Below, piece by piece: positions 24,690-33,823 of a stretch of DNA of 64,000 nt (the stretch's first letter is position 1; each line of letters begins with the position of its first letter). Position numbers and translations under genes: made by a program. This stretch comes from Streptomyces sp. RPT161 (GTDB lineage: Bacteria; Actinomycetota; Actinomycetes; Streptomycetales; Streptomycetaceae): the NCBI RefSeq assembly GCF_027533845.1, contig NZ_JAPZVN010000023.1, positions 41,407 through 105,406 on the forward strand, written 5' to 3'. The notes below the pieces were generated by a model that saw nothing but the letters and a program-made list of their open reading frames with translations, searched no databases and was not told the origin of the DNA.

Positions 24690-26516
24690 CTACGCGGTGC
24701 CCGCCGGGTGGACGACCATGGCCGAGCCGCCGCCGCGCCGTACCGTCTCGGCGGCGGCGATCCACCGGCCGTCCGGCAGCCGCTGGACGCCGGTGGCCGC
24801 GCCGATCTCCGGGTTGAGGGTGAAGTGATGGCCGATCTTCTCCAGCTCACCGCGCAGCGGGCTGTTGTACAGGCCGGGCTCCAACTCGGTTGCGGCGGCG
24901 TTACGTTGGCTGGCGCGCGGCGCGGCGATGGCGTCCACCAGCGGCAGCCCGCGGTCCACATGGCCGAGCAGCACCTGGAGCACGGTGGTGATGATGGTCG
25001 CGCCACCGGGCGAGCCGATCGCGAAGTCCGGCCTGCCGTCCTTGAGCACGATCGTCGGCGAGATCGAGGAGCGCGGACGCTTGCCGGGACCCGGCAGGTT
25101 CGGGTCGGGGACGGCCGGGTTGGCCGGGGTGAAGTCGAAGTCGGTGAGCTCGTTGTTGAGCAGGAAGCCACGACCGGGCACCACGATGCCGCTGCCGCCG
25201 GTCTGCTCGATGGTGAGGGTGTACTCGACGACGTCGCCCCACCTGTCGGCCACCGTCAGGTTGGTGGTGTTCTGGCCCTCGTACGTGGTGGGTACGGGGG
25301 CGCCGCCGTGGGCGCAGCCCGACGACGGATGACGCGGGTCGCCGGGCGGCAGCGGGCTGCTGAGGACCGCGCCGGGCTTGATCAGGCAGGCGCGCGAGTC
25401 GGCGAACCGCTGTGAGGTCAGGCCGCGGGTGGGCACGTTGACGTATGCCGGGTCACCGACCCAGCGGCCCCGGTCGGCGAAGGCGATCCGGCTGGCCTCG
25501 ATGAAGTGGTGCAGGTACTGCGCCGGGCTCATGCCGGACAGGTCGTACCGCTGGAGGATGTTCAGGGCCTCGCCCATCGTGGTGCCGCCCGAGGAGGACG
25601 GCGCGATCCCGTACACGTCTCGGCCGCGGTACGTGACGTGCGTCGGCTGCCGGTACCGCACCGCGTACGCCGCCAGGTCCGCGGCGCTCAGCCGGCCGGG
25701 CCGCACCCTGCGGGTGGCGGTCGGGCTCACCGGCGGCTTGCGGACGGTGTTGACGATGTCGGCGCCGATGTCGCCGCGGTAGAGGGCGCCCAGGCCGCGC
25801 CGGGCCAACTCCCGGTAGGTGCGGCCCAGATCGGGGTTGGTGAAGGTCGAGCCGACCTCCGGCGGTTTGCCGCCCGGCAGGAACAGCTTGGCGGTGGCCG
25901 GGAAGTCGGCGAACCGTGCCTGGTTGTCGGCGGTCTGCTGGCGGAACGTCTTGTCCACGGTGAAGCCCTGCTCGGCGAGGCGTTCGGCCGGGGCGAGCGA
26001 CTGGGCGAGCGAGCGGGTCCCCCAGCGGTCGAGGGCGGCCTGCCAGGTGGCGGGGGTGCCGGGGGCGCCGACGGACAGGCCGCTGGTGACCGCCTGGTCG
26101 AACGGCAGCGGCTTGCCGTTCTCCAGGAACAGGCCGCTGTTCGCGGTGTGCGGTGCGGTCTCCCGGCCGTCGATGGTGGATATTCGGTGGGTCCTGGCGT
26201 CGTAGTAGACAAGGTAGCCGCCACCGCCGATACCGGCCGAGTACGGCTCGGTCACCCCGAGCGCGGCGGCGGTGGCGACGGCCGCGTCCACCGCGTTGCC
26301 GCCGTGCCGCAGGACGTCGATGCCGACCGCGGAGGCGTTGGCGTCCACGCTGGAGACGGCGCCGCCGTAGCCGACCGCCACCGGTGACTTCACCGGGACC
26401 GCGGTGGGGGTTCCGGCCGCGGCCGGTGAGCCCGCGGCGAGTGCGGCGACCACGGCGCCCGTGGCGGCAAGTGCCGTTATCCGGCGGCGGGTTGTCGATC
26501 CTGCGGCAGGACCCAT
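24690..26516 (-). CDS. ggt: Secreted gamma-glutamyltransferase
   Basis: A 608-aa protein. ATG 26516 is chosen over TTG 26528 because GGAGG sits 5 bases upstream. A signal peptide (RRRITALAATGAVVAALAAG ... AAAG) leads to the large subunit with GGNAVDAAVATAAALGVTEP and GIGGGGYLVYYD. The autoprocessing site is in YEGQNTTNLTVADRWGDVV, the Thr becoming the nucleophile. RPRSSISPTIVLKDG is the small-subunit motif. It degrades extracellular glutathione-like or gamma-glutamyl compounds. It converges on the S41 gene with a one-base gap. Confidence 0.93.
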   Translation of the reverse strand: MGPAAGSTTRRRITALAATGAVVAALAAGSPAAAGTPTAVPVKSPVAVGYGGAVSSVDANASAVGIDVLRHGGNAVDAAVATAAALGVTEPYSAGIGGGGYLVYYDARTHRISTIDGRETAPHTANSGLFLENGKPLPFDQAVTSGLSVGAPGTPATWQAALDRWGTRSLAQSLAPAERLAEQGFTVDKTFRQQTADNQARFADFPATAKLFLPGGKPPEVGSTFTNPDLGRTYRELARRGLGALYRGDIGADIVNTVRKPPVSPTATRRVRPGRLSAADLAAYAVRYRQPTHVTYRGRDVYGIAPSSSGGTTMGEALNILQRYDLSGMSPAQYLHHFIEASRIAFADRGRWVGDPAYVNVPTRGLTSQRFADSRACLIKPGAVLSSPLPPGDPRHPSSGCAHGGAPVPTTYEGQNTTNLTVADRWGDVVEYTLTIEQTGGSGIVVPGRGFLLNNELTDFDFTPANPAVPDPNLPGPGKRPRSSISPTIVLKDGRPDFAIGSPGGATIITTVLQVLLGHVDRGLPLVDAIAAPRASQRNAAATELEPGLYNSPLRGELEKIGHHFTLNPEIGAATGVQRLPDGRWIAAAETVRRGGGSAMVVHPAGTA

Positions 26517-26632
26517 GCGTACCTCCAAGCGAACGACAGGGCCGGGAGCCTACCGGCGGGACGGGAGTGACGACAGGGGGTCAGGGCCGCCGCGATGATG
26601 TTTCGTCCGGCTGTAACGTTTCGCGTCCGGCG

Positions 26633-27385
26633 TCAGCCGGCCATCGCGATGACCAGCCACATGAACCCGGTACCGGCGACCGTGCACAGCAGCGTGGACA
26701 ACGAGGGATGCGGGCTGTGCGCCTCGGGCAGGATGTCGGAGGTGGCGAGGTAGCACAGGAATCCGGCGAAGAACCCCAGGTACAGCCCGAGTAGGCCGCG
26801 CGGGATGGTGAACGCCAGGGTGGTGGCGGCGCCCACCACGGGCGCCACGGCATCGCAGCCGAGCAGCGCGAAGGTCCGGCGGCGGTCGCTCCCGTGCAGC
26901 CAGGTCACCGTGTAGGTGTTGAAGCCGTCCGCGAAGTCATGCGCGATGACGGCGAACGCGACCACCGCGCCGACGGTCGCCCCGGCCTGGAAGGCCGCGC
27001 CGATGGCGAAGCCGTCCATGACGCTGTGGGCGATCAGGGCGCTCGCCGCGACGATACCGAGGGCCTGGGGCGGCGCACGGTCGTGCCGGTGCGGGTGGGT
27101 GTGTGCGGCGTACTCGCCCTCGTGGGCGCGGTGGATGGCGACCGCGCGCTCCACGGTGTGGATGGCGAGGAAGCCGCCGACGAACAGCAGCAGCGCCGCG
27201 GGCACCCCGAACACGTGCGCCGGTCGGGCGGAGAGGGCTTCGGGCAGCAGGTCGAAGCCGACCGCGCCCAGCATCAGCCCGGCGGCGAGCCCCAGTACGA
27301 GATGGCGGCGGTCCCCGATACGGTGCGCCACCGCGCCGCCGAGCAGGGTCATCAAGAACGCGCCCACCGCGACCACTACTGCCAT
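26633..27385 (-). CDS. ZIP-family divalent metal transporter
   Basis: A 250-aa membrane protein with about seven to eight spans. The metal-binding helices read ALIAHSVMDGFAIGAAF and VIAHDFADGFNTYT, the usual HS/HD pairs of ZIP carriers. A His-rich loop (HTHPHRHDR) between spans is typical for zinc or manganese sensing. It lies 117 bases upstream of ggt on the same strand, without a clear terminator between, so a shared transcript is possible. The metal is not determined. Confidence 0.88.
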   Translation of the reverse strand: MAVVVAVGAFLMTLLGGAVAHRIGDRRHLVLGLAAGLMLGAVGFDLLPEALSARPAHVFGVPAALLLFVGGFLAIHTVERAVAIHRAHEGEYAAHTHPHRHDRAPPQALGIVAASALIAHSVMDGFAIGAAFQAGATVGAVVAFAVIAHDFADGFNTYTVTWLHGSDRRRTFALLGCDAVAPVVGAATTLAFTIPRGLLGLYLGFFAGFLCYLATSDILPEAHSPHPSLSTLLCTVAGTGFMWLVIAMAG

Positions 27386-27527
27386 GGGGTCATGATCCGG
27401 CCGTCGTGGGGCGTCGGCGCTCGGGCTTGGGCCGTATGGGCGGCGCGGCGCCGACCGCTACTCACGCGTAGCCAGCGGGGCGCCCTGGCATGGCGCGCGA
27501 GTGGCGTACCGCGCCGCCCTCACCGGG

Positions 27528-27779
27528 TCAGTCGAAGACGCGCGACGCGAGGGTGGCCCGCTCCTCCTGCGGGATGGAGGTCCAACGGGTGCCGCGGATG
27601 GCGCCTTCGAGGGCGAAGAGGGTGTGGCCGCGGGCGTCCTCCGGCAGCTCCGCGCTGATCTTGGCGTACGCCGCCTCCGCGCCGAGCCGGCGCAGTTCCG
27701 CCGCGTCGCACACCCCGGCTTCGCGCAGCCGGTCGGCGAGGATCGCACCGATGTTGGGGAGTTTCTCCAGGGATTCCAT
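27528..27779 (-). CDS. TfoX/Sxy C-terminal domain protein
   Basis: An 83-aa protein from ATG 27779 with GGGAGA upstream. It consists of a stand-alone TfoX C-terminal helix-hairpin-helix domain: LEKLPNIGAILADRLREAGV and then LRRLGAEAAYAKI. Stand-alone copies are common in actinobacteria; their role is unknown and no competence genes are near. A longer open frame upstream lacks family likeness. Confidence 0.85.
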   Translation of the reverse strand: MESLEKLPNIGAILADRLREAGVCDAAELRRLGAEAAYAKISAELPEDARGHTLFALEGAIRGTRWTSIPQEERATLASRVFD

Positions 27780-27968
27780 GTCGTATCTCCCGGTCTGGGT
27801 GGTTCGCGGGGTCCCTTCCGCCATGATGCCCGGCTCCGGGCCCGATCCTGTGGATGCGGGGCCGTCCTGACGTCCGATCCGGCGGTCTTGTCGGGCGTCC
27901 GGGAGTACGGCAGCGTACGGGCCACGGTGATCACGAATGGTCACGGATAATCAGGAGAGGGTGATCCG

Positions 27969-29720
27969 ATGGCACGGACCAGACGATGGCGGTCACTTGA
28001 CGGCGGGCGACTGCCGACCGTTTGGCGCCCGTTGGCTGCGCTCGGCGCCGCGGCGGCATTGGCGCTCAGCGGGTTGGGCGCGCCCGCCTCGGCCGCGGCG
28101 GCGCCGCGTTCGAACCCGGCGGTGGACTACCAGGATCCGGTGTCCGCCCTGCCCCCCGTCAGCCGCCCGAACACCCGGCACTGCACGGTGGAGGTGATGC
28201 GCCATGACTTCGGCAACAACCTCACCGACCCGCCCTACGGCACCACCGTCACCCCGCCCACCCGTTGCGCGGGCCCCTGGACCAAGGTCGTCATGGACTG
28301 GTCGGGCAGCGTCAAGGGCCGCCAGTACGACCGGCTCGCCGGGGTGTGGCTGGGGGGCGCGGAGATCTTCCGCACCAGTACCGCCGAACCCGACGAGGAC
28401 GGCATCAACTGGCACGTCGACAAGGACATCACCGAGTTCGCCCCGCTGCTGAGGAGCCCTCAGCAGCTCGAGGTGGAACTGGGCAACGTTGTCAACTCGA
28501 CATACACCGGCGTCTACCACATGCGGCTGAGCTTCACCTACTACCTGGCCGACGCCCGGCACCCCGCCGCCCGTACCGCCGACCGGGTGATACCGGTGGC
28601 CAGGCACGATCCGAAGACCGCGCCCTGGTTCGAGCTGGGCAAGGGCCAGTCGGCGACCGCCTCGGTGGCGTTCCCGACCAATCTGACCCGGGCCCGGCTG
28701 GAGCTGTACGCGCGCGGTGGGGGCTGCGACGAGCAGTGGTTCACCGCCGTACCGGACGACCTGGCCAGGACGGCGCCCGACTACCTGTGCGGGGGCGGCC
28801 CGTACCGTGAGGTCCTGGTCTCGGTGGACGGCCGCCCGGCGGGTCTGGCGCAGCCGTACCCCGTGGTGTACTCGGGCGGCATCGTGCCCACGCTGTGGCG
28901 GCCGATCCCGGCCATCGACCAGTTCCGCACCGAGGCGTACGACATCAACCTGACGCCGTTCGCCGGCCAACTCGCCGACGGGAGGCCGCACTCGCTGACC
29001 ATCAGCCCGTACGCCGCCAACGACACCTGGACGGTGGGCGGTTCGCTGTTCGTGGACACCGACCACGGTCGGGCCCGCACCGGCGGCGCCGTCACCGCGG
29101 ACTCACTGGGCGCGGCTCCCCGGGTCGCCACCGCGGAGACCAAGCGGGCGGACGGCGGTACGGATGTCGCGGTGGACGTACACCGCGACTGGTCGATCAG
29201 TGGATATGTCGACACCTCCCATGGGCGGGTGGCCACCACCGTGGAACAGCACCTCGGGTACCGCAACACCGACGCGGTCTCCATGACCGGCCAGCGGCAG
29301 GTGGTGCACCAGCGGGACACCGGGAGCACGACGGTGCGCACCGCTGGTCCCGGCGGCGACCAGCAGACCGTGCGGCACTCCTGGGCCTACCCCATCGACG
29401 TGGACAGCGATGCGGTCTCCAACGTCGACTACAACAACTACGACCTGCGGGCGGCGGTGACACAGGGGCGCGCTGAGACGGACGCGGTGCGGGCCGGGCG
29501 CGGCGGCTGGCACACCACGGCCGACGTGAACGACCGGCTCACCGCCACCGGGGAACTCGCGCGCAAGAACGGCGCGGTGCTCACGGCGGACGGCACGTCC
29601 ACCGAGCGCTACCGGGAGTTCGACGACTCCGGATTCTGCTACGACCGGGAGTTGCGCGCGGCGCATGGGTGGATCACCTCGGACACGGGTGGCGCCCGGG
29701 CGCGGTGCTCGCGGCCGTAG
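27969..29720 (+). CDS. Secreted PNGase A-like peptide-N4-asparagine amidase
   Basis: A 583-aa protein. ATG 27969 follows AGGAGAGGG. The signal peptide runs through PLAALGAAAALALSGLGAPA to ASAAAA. The core (EVMRHDFGNNLTDPPYGTTV, then CAGPWTKVVMDWSGSVKGRQ and DRLAGVWLGGAEIFRTSTAE) matches the peptide-N4-(N-acetyl-beta-glucosaminyl)asparagine amidase A family, which removes N-glycans from glycoproteins. This suits a soil saprophyte attacking plant or fungal glycoproteins. A C-terminal beta-rich region completes the family length. It stands alone, divergent from the TfoX gene. Confidence 0.82.
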   Translation: MARTRRWRSLDGGRLPTVWRPLAALGAAAALALSGLGAPASAAAAPRSNPAVDYQDPVSALPPVSRPNTRHCTVEVMRHDFGNNLTDPPYGTTVTPPTRCAGPWTKVVMDWSGSVKGRQYDRLAGVWLGGAEIFRTSTAEPDEDGINWHVDKDITEFAPLLRSPQQLEVELGNVVNSTYTGVYHMRLSFTYYLADARHPAARTADRVIPVARHDPKTAPWFELGKGQSATASVAFPTNLTRARLELYARGGGCDEQWFTAVPDDLARTAPDYLCGGGPYREVLVSVDGRPAGLAQPYPVVYSGGIVPTLWRPIPAIDQFRTEAYDINLTPFAGQLADGRPHSLTISPYAANDTWTVGGSLFVDTDHGRARTGGAVTADSLGAAPRVATAETKRADGGTDVAVDVHRDWSISGYVDTSHGRVATTVEQHLGYRNTDAVSMTGQRQVVHQRDTGSTTVRTAGPGGDQQTVRHSWAYPIDVDSDAVSNVDYNNYDLRAAVTQGRAETDAVRAGRGGWHTTADVNDRLTATGELARKNGAVLTADGTSTERYREFDDSGFCYDRELRAAHGWITSDTGGARARCSRP

Positions 29721-29776
29721 GCCGCTGACGGACGATGCGGCGCCGCCCGGCCGCACCCCGTGGCAACTCGCCGCCG

Positions 29777-29831
29777 CGGCGGCGAGCCACCCCATGACGT
29801 GGCCCGGCGGCGAGCCACCCCATGACGTGGC
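29777..29831 (+). repeat. Two tandem 27-bp copies between convergent genes
   Basis: A 27-base unit beginning CGGCGGCGAGCCACCCC occurs at 29777-29803 and again at 29805-29831, period 28, with no mismatch. It lies in the 141-base gap between two convergent genes. Recent slippage duplication is the simplest cause. Confidence 0.6.
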
Positions 29832-29861
29832 GCCCACGGGCGAACTCCGCCTTCGGCGGGG

Positions 29862-30305
29862 TCAGTGGCCCTCCGCCGCCTCCGCGTGGACCTGGGCCAG
29901 TTCCGGCGTTCCACCGCTCGCCCAGGCGTGTCCCGCGGCGACCACGTCGATCTCCCGGCCGGAGGCCAACCGCACCACCGGGTGGCCGTTCGGCCAGATC
30001 TGCCAGACGGCGCCGGGTACGCCGCGCACGATGACCGTGCCGAGGTACAGCCCGGCGTCGTTGCCGAGCCAGGAGAGGTTGTCCGGGTCGTCCCGCCACT
30101 GCGGCGGAAGCTGGTCCAGAGCCGCCAACGAGGCTGCGGTGTCGTCGAGTTCGACCCCGGCCGCCGACGCCTGCTCACGCAGCAGCTCGCACTCCGCGAG
30201 CAGTTCCGCGACCCCCTCCTGGTCGACGGCGCCCGGCGCCGTCACGGAGACACCGCGCGCGGTGCCGTGCCGCTTGCGCCATTTGTCGAAGAACGAGATC
30301 TCCAT
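29862..30305 (-). CDS. DUF6278-like small protein
   Basis: A 147-aa protein beginning MEISFFDKWRKRHGTARGVS. A helical first half (VAELLAECELLREQASAAGV) leads to a compact second half with WLGNDAGLYLGTVIVRGVPG and WQIWPNGHPVVRLASGREID. I recognise it as a Streptomyces-specific family of unknown function (DUF6278-type, from memory). There is no signal peptide and no catalytic motif. It may share a transcript with the cupin gene 49 bases upstream. Confidence 0.7.
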   Translation of the reverse strand: MEISFFDKWRKRHGTARGVSVTAPGAVDQEGVAELLAECELLREQASAAGVELDDTAASLAALDQLPPQWRDDPDNLSWLGNDAGLYLGTVIVRGVPGAVWQIWPNGHPVVRLASGREIDVVAAGHAWASGGTPELAQVHAEAAEGH

Positions 30306-30354
30306 ACCGACAGACTGGCACCGCCCGCCCGCCGCACGGCGTCAGACGCGGCGA

Positions 30355-30726
30355 TCAGATACGGACGCTGTACGCCTTGCGCAGCGTCTCGTGCACCGTC
30401 CACGTCGTCCGGTCGCCCTCGCGCAGCACACACACATCGCCCGGTCCGACCTCGAAGACCGGGCCGCCCGCGACCTCGATCGTGGCCCGGCCGCCGATCA
30501 CCACGAACATCTCGTCGGCCTCGGTGTCGGTGACCACTCCCGGGGTGATCTGCCAGATGCCGTGCGCCCGGGTGCCGTCCGCCGACTCCCACAGGACCGC
30601 GCCGGTCACCTCGGGGCTGCCCGAGACGATCTGCGCCGGATCGAGCGGTTCCGGCGACAACTCGGCGTCGGCGATGTGCAGGGCGAAGCTGGGCACGAGT
30701 TGGCGGCCCGGGTCATTGACGGTCAT
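30355..30726 (-). CDS. Cupin-domain protein (DUF861-like)
   Basis: A 123-aa single-domain cupin, ATG 30726. The barrel motifs are spread over GIWQITPGVVTDTEADEMFV, then IGGRATIEVAGGPVFEVGPG and DVCVLREGDRTTWTVHETLRK. This resembles the (S)-ureidoglycine aminohydrolase-like/DUF861 branch, in which histidine ligands are often lost. Here few metal ligands are visible, so metal-dependent catalysis is uncertain. It lies 87 bases downstream of xthA on the same strand. Confidence 0.8.
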   Translation of the reverse strand: MTVNDPGRQLVPSFALHIADAELSPEPLDPAQIVSGSPEVTGAVLWESADGTRAHGIWQITPGVVTDTEADEMFVVIGGRATIEVAGGPVFEVGPGDVCVLREGDRTTWTVHETLRKAYSVRI

Positions 30727-30813
30727 GGCCGGTGAGCGTACGCGGGTCGGCCGGGACACCGGGGCGGCACAGTGTGTGCGCTCCGCGGCCCGGCCGTACA
30801 GGTCGTAAAGCGG

Positions 30814-31599
30814 TTACAGCTCCAGGTCCACCACGACCGGGGCGTGGTCGGAGGCGCCCTTGCCCTTGCGCTCCTCGCGGTCCACGTAGGCGTCGCCGAC
30901 CGCCTTCGCGAAGGGCACGTTGCCGTAGACCAGGTCGATGCGCATGCCCTTGTTCTTGGGGAAGCCCAGCTCCCGGTAGTCCCAGTAGGTGAACGGCCGG
31001 TCGTACTTCAGCGGGCGCGGTACCACGTCGGACAGCCCGGACTCGCGCAGCGCGGCCAGCGCGGCGCGCTCCGCCGGGGTCACATGGGTCAGCCCCTCGA
31101 AGACGGAAGGGTCCCATACGTCGTCGTCGGTGGGCGCCACGTTGTAGTCGCCGAGGACGGCGAACGGCCGGTCCCCGGCGGCGTCCTCGGCGACGGCCTG
31201 CCGCAGCGCGTCGAACCAGCGCAGCTTGTAGTTGTAGTGGTCATGGCCGACCTCGCGGCCGTTGGGCACGTACACCGACCACACCCGCACCGCACCGCAG
31301 GTGGCCGCCACCGCGCGCGGCTCCTGGGCGCCGTCGTACTCCGGGCCGTCGGGCAGGCCGACCACCACCTCGTCCAGCCCGACCCTGGACAGCACCGCGA
31401 CGCCGTTCCACCGGCCGGTCGCGTTGACCGCCGCCTCATAGCCCAGCTCACGTAGCTGGTCGTACGGGAACTGCTCGGCCGCGCACTTGGTCTCCTGTAT
31501 GCACAGCACGTCCGTGCCGCTGCTCTCCAGCCAGGCCAGCAGCCGCGGCAGGCGGGCGGTGATCGAGTTGACGTTCCAGGTCGCGATGCGCAGTGACAT
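30814..31599 (-). CDS. xthA: Exodeoxyribonuclease III
   Basis: A 261-aa member of the exonuclease-endonuclease-phosphatase superfamily. ATG 31599 (MSLRIATWNVNSI) is the family start. Motifs: ATWNVNSI, CIQETKC, VYVPNGREVGHDHYNYKLRW, GDYNVAPTD and the closing ASDHAPVVVDLEL. It acts as AP endonuclease and 3'-5' exonuclease in base-excision repair. Confidence 0.95.
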   Translation of the reverse strand: MSLRIATWNVNSITARLPRLLAWLESSGTDVLCIQETKCAAEQFPYDQLRELGYEAAVNATGRWNGVAVLSRVGLDEVVVGLPDGPEYDGAQEPRAVAATCGAVRVWSVYVPNGREVGHDHYNYKLRWFDALRQAVAEDAAGDRPFAVLGDYNVAPTDDDVWDPSVFEGLTHVTPAERAALAALRESGLSDVVPRPLKYDRPFTYWDYRELGFPKNKGMRIDLVYGNVPFAKAVGDAYVDREERKGKGASDHAPVVVDLEL

Positions 31600-31637
31600 G
31601 TCCCGCAATCTACCGCCCGCCACCGACAGCCGGACGG

Positions 31638-32285
31638 CTACGCCAGTTCCACGCTCTCCCCCGGGGCGATCCTGCGGTGCTCCGCCTCGCCGATACCGGG
31701 GCCGGACGGGCCCAGCAGGGTGTTGTAGATGCCGTGCCCGTTGTCGCTCAGCAGGCCGTCATGGATGGAGAACGCCCGGCGCGGTGCGACCTCGCGCACG
31801 TAGTCGATGATCTCGGACACCTTGTTCCACGGAGCGTGCACCGGCAGCATCAGCGTGGCCACGCCCTTGTCCGGCACGGTGAGCGCGTCGCCGGGGTGGA
31901 ACAGCGAACCGTCCACCAGGAAGCCGATGTTGGTGATCCTGGGCCGGTCGGGATGGATCACCGCGTGCAGTTCGCCGTGCACCTCGACGTCGAAGCCCGC
32001 CGCGCTGAAGGTGTCGCCGTTGCCCACCGTGTGCACCCGGCCGGGGAAGGCTGGGGCGATCTGGTCGGCGACGCTGCGCAGGGTCCAGATCTCGGCGGCC
32101 GGATTGGCGTCCAGCGCGGCCCGCAGCCGACCCTCGTCGAAGTGGTCCGGATGCTCATGGGTCACCAGGACCGCGTCCGCGCCGACCGCCGCGTCCGCCT
32201 CGCTGAAGTTGCCGGGGTCGATGACCAGGGTCTGCCCGCCGTTCTCCAGCCGGACGCAGGCGTGCCCCTTCTTGGTCAGCTTCAT
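31638..32285 (-). CDS. UlaG-like metallo-beta-lactamase-fold hydrolase
   Basis: A 215-aa protein, GGGGAGA upstream of ATG 32285. The motif VTHEHPDHFD gives the HxHxDH metal site, HPGDAL the bridging Asp, and LPVHAPWNK and SIHDGLLSDNG the later ligands. UlaG-like members hydrolyse lactones or phosphodiesters or are uncharacterised. It lies 114 bases downstream of the PcaL-type gene on the same strand. A lactonase role beside an enol-lactone hydrolase is tempting but unproven. Confidence 0.85.
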   Translation of the reverse strand: MKLTKKGHACVRLENGGQTLVIDPGNFSEADAAVGADAVLVTHEHPDHFDEGRLRAALDANPAAEIWTLRSVADQIAPAFPGRVHTVGNGDTFSAAGFDVEVHGELHAVIHPDRPRITNIGFLVDGSLFHPGDALTVPDKGVATLMLPVHAPWNKVSEIIDYVREVAPRRAFSIHDGLLSDNGHGIYNTLLGPSGPGIGEAEHRRIAPGESVELA

Positions 32286-32399
32286 GGTTGTCTCCCCTAC
32301 CAGGCCGTCCCGGGAACCGTTTCCCCAACATCATTTCACCGGGGCGGCGCCCCACCACGGCTATGGCAGGGCGCGCCGATCCGGGTATCCGGCGAGCCC

Positions 32400-33791
32400 T
32401 CAGCGGGGCAGCTGGGCGACCTCCCGGATGACCCGCTGGGCCACCGCGAAGGCCGAGTTGGCCGTGGGGACGCCGCAGTAGACGGCGGTCTGCATCAGCA
32501 CCTCCTTGATCTCGGCGGGCGACAGCCCGTTGCGCAGCGCGGCGCGGACATGGAAGGCCAGCTCGTCCAGATGGCCGCCGGCGACGAGCGCGGTCAGGGT
32601 GATGCAGCTTCGGGTCTTGCGGTCGAGCCCCGGCCGGGACCAGATCTCGCCCCAGGCGTAGCGGGTGATGAAGTCCTGGAAGTCCGCGGTGAGTTCGTCG
32701 GCGTTGGCGGCGGCCTGGTCCACGTGCGCGTCGCCCAGCACCTCGCGGCGGATCCTCATCCCCTCGTCGTACGGGTCGGGACGCTGCGGGGGCGCGGCGG
32801 CGGGCGGCTCGGGTACGACGCTGGGCGCGGCGGTCGGCGTGACCGTCGGTACGACGGGCGGCGGGACGGTCGGGGGGACGGCCACCGGCGGCGGGGGCAC
32901 CGGAGCCGCGAACGGCGGGGTGATCACCTGCGGCGGTGCCGGGGCGGCGGTCGGATGCGGCGCCGTCGGCTCGACGGGCGGCCGGAACGGCGGCTGGGTG
33001 GGCGCGGGACGGTCCAGCCAGGCGGTGGAGAAGTGCCGCACCACCAGATCGGTGAACGCCCTCGGCTGCTCCACCGCGACCAGGTGGGAGGCACCGGGGA
33101 CCACGGCGAGCCGGGCGTCGTGGATGCCGGCGACCAGCGCGCGGGCCTCGGCGGGCGGTGTGGCGTGGTCCTCGGCACCGGCCACGACCAGCGTGGGCAC
33201 GGCGATTTCGGCGAGTTCGGCCCGTACGTCGTGGGTGGCCAGTGCCTCGCAGGCGGCGATGTAGCACTCGGCGTCGGTGGTGCGCACCATCTGCACGCCC
33301 CACTCGACGATGGATGCCTGTGCGGCGCGGAAGGCCGGGGTGAACCAGCGCTCCGGGGTGGTCTGGGCGATCTGGGCGAGCCCGCCGGACCGGACCACGA
33401 CCCCGCGCTGCCGCCAGCCGTCGGGAGTGTCGAAGCGTGCCGCCGAGGAGACAAGGACCAGCGAGGAGACCCGGCACGGGCTGCGCAGCGCCAGGTCGAG
33501 GCCGACGGCGCCGCCGATCGAGCAGCCCACGTAGCCGAACCGTTCGATGCCGAGGTCGTCGAGGGTGGCGAGCAGCCGGTCAGCCAGCTCGCTGATGGAG
33601 GACGCGGGTTCCGCGGGCGCGCCACCGTGTCCCGGCAGATCGAAGCGGAGCACCCGCCAGTGCGCGGTCAGCTCGGGTATCTGCCGGTCCCACATGTGCC
33701 ATGTGGTGCCTAGAGCTGGCCCCAAGACCAGAACCGGCGCGTGTTCTGGCCCGTCAAAGCGGTATTGCAGGTGTTCGGTCGCTGTCGTGCT
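32400..33791 (-). CDS. pcaL: PcaL-type fusion: 3-oxoadipate enol-lactonase + 4-carboxymuconolactone decarboxylase
   Basis: A protein of about 463 aa. Residues 1-260 are an alpha/beta-hydrolase (PcaD): Ser in YVGCSIGGAVGLDLALRS, Asp in VVAGAEDHATPP, His in VPGASHLVAVE. The last about 115 residues are carboxymuconolactone decarboxylase (PcaC): RKTRSCITLTALVAGGHLDE, then HVRAALRNGLSPAEIKEVLM. Between them is a linker of about 90 residues rich in Pro, Ala and Val. Together they catalyse two successive steps of the protocatechuate branch of the beta-ketoadipate pathway. No other pca gene is in the window. GTG 33791 has GGGAG upstream; ATG 33812 is the alternative. Confidence 0.88.
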   Translation of the reverse strand, partial: STTATEHLQYRFDGPEHAPVLVLGPALGTTWHMWDRQIPELTAHWRVLRFDLPGHGGAPAEPASSISELADRLLATLDDLGIERFGYVGCSIGGAVGLDLALRSPCRVSSLVLVSSAARFDTPDGWRQRGVVVRSGGLAQIAQTTPERWFTPAFRAAQASIVEWGVQMVRTTDAECYIAACEALATHDVRAELAEIAVPTLVVAGAEDHATPPAEARALVAGIHDARLAVVPGASHLVAVEQPRAFTDLVVRHFSTAWLDRPAPTQPPFRPPVEPTAPHPTAAPAPPQVITPPFAAPVPPPPVAVPPTVPPPVVPTVTPTAAPSVVPEPPAAAPPQRPDPYDEGMRIRREVLGDAHVDQAAANADELTADFQDFITRYAWGEIWSRPGLDRKTRSCITLTALVAGGHLDELAFHVRAALRNGLSPAEIKEVLMQTAVYCGVPTANSAFAVAQRVIREVAQLPR

Positions 33792-33823
33792 CACCAGGCC
33801 ACGCTCCCACATCTCACAATTTC

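Noticed and set aside
29777..29831. Possible CRISPR array
   Set aside because: Only two adjoining copies with a 1-base separation, so no spacers.
31593..33713. 706-aa plus-strand frame opposite the MBL and PcaL genes
   Set aside because: Antisense shadow; both minus-strand genes show intact active sites.
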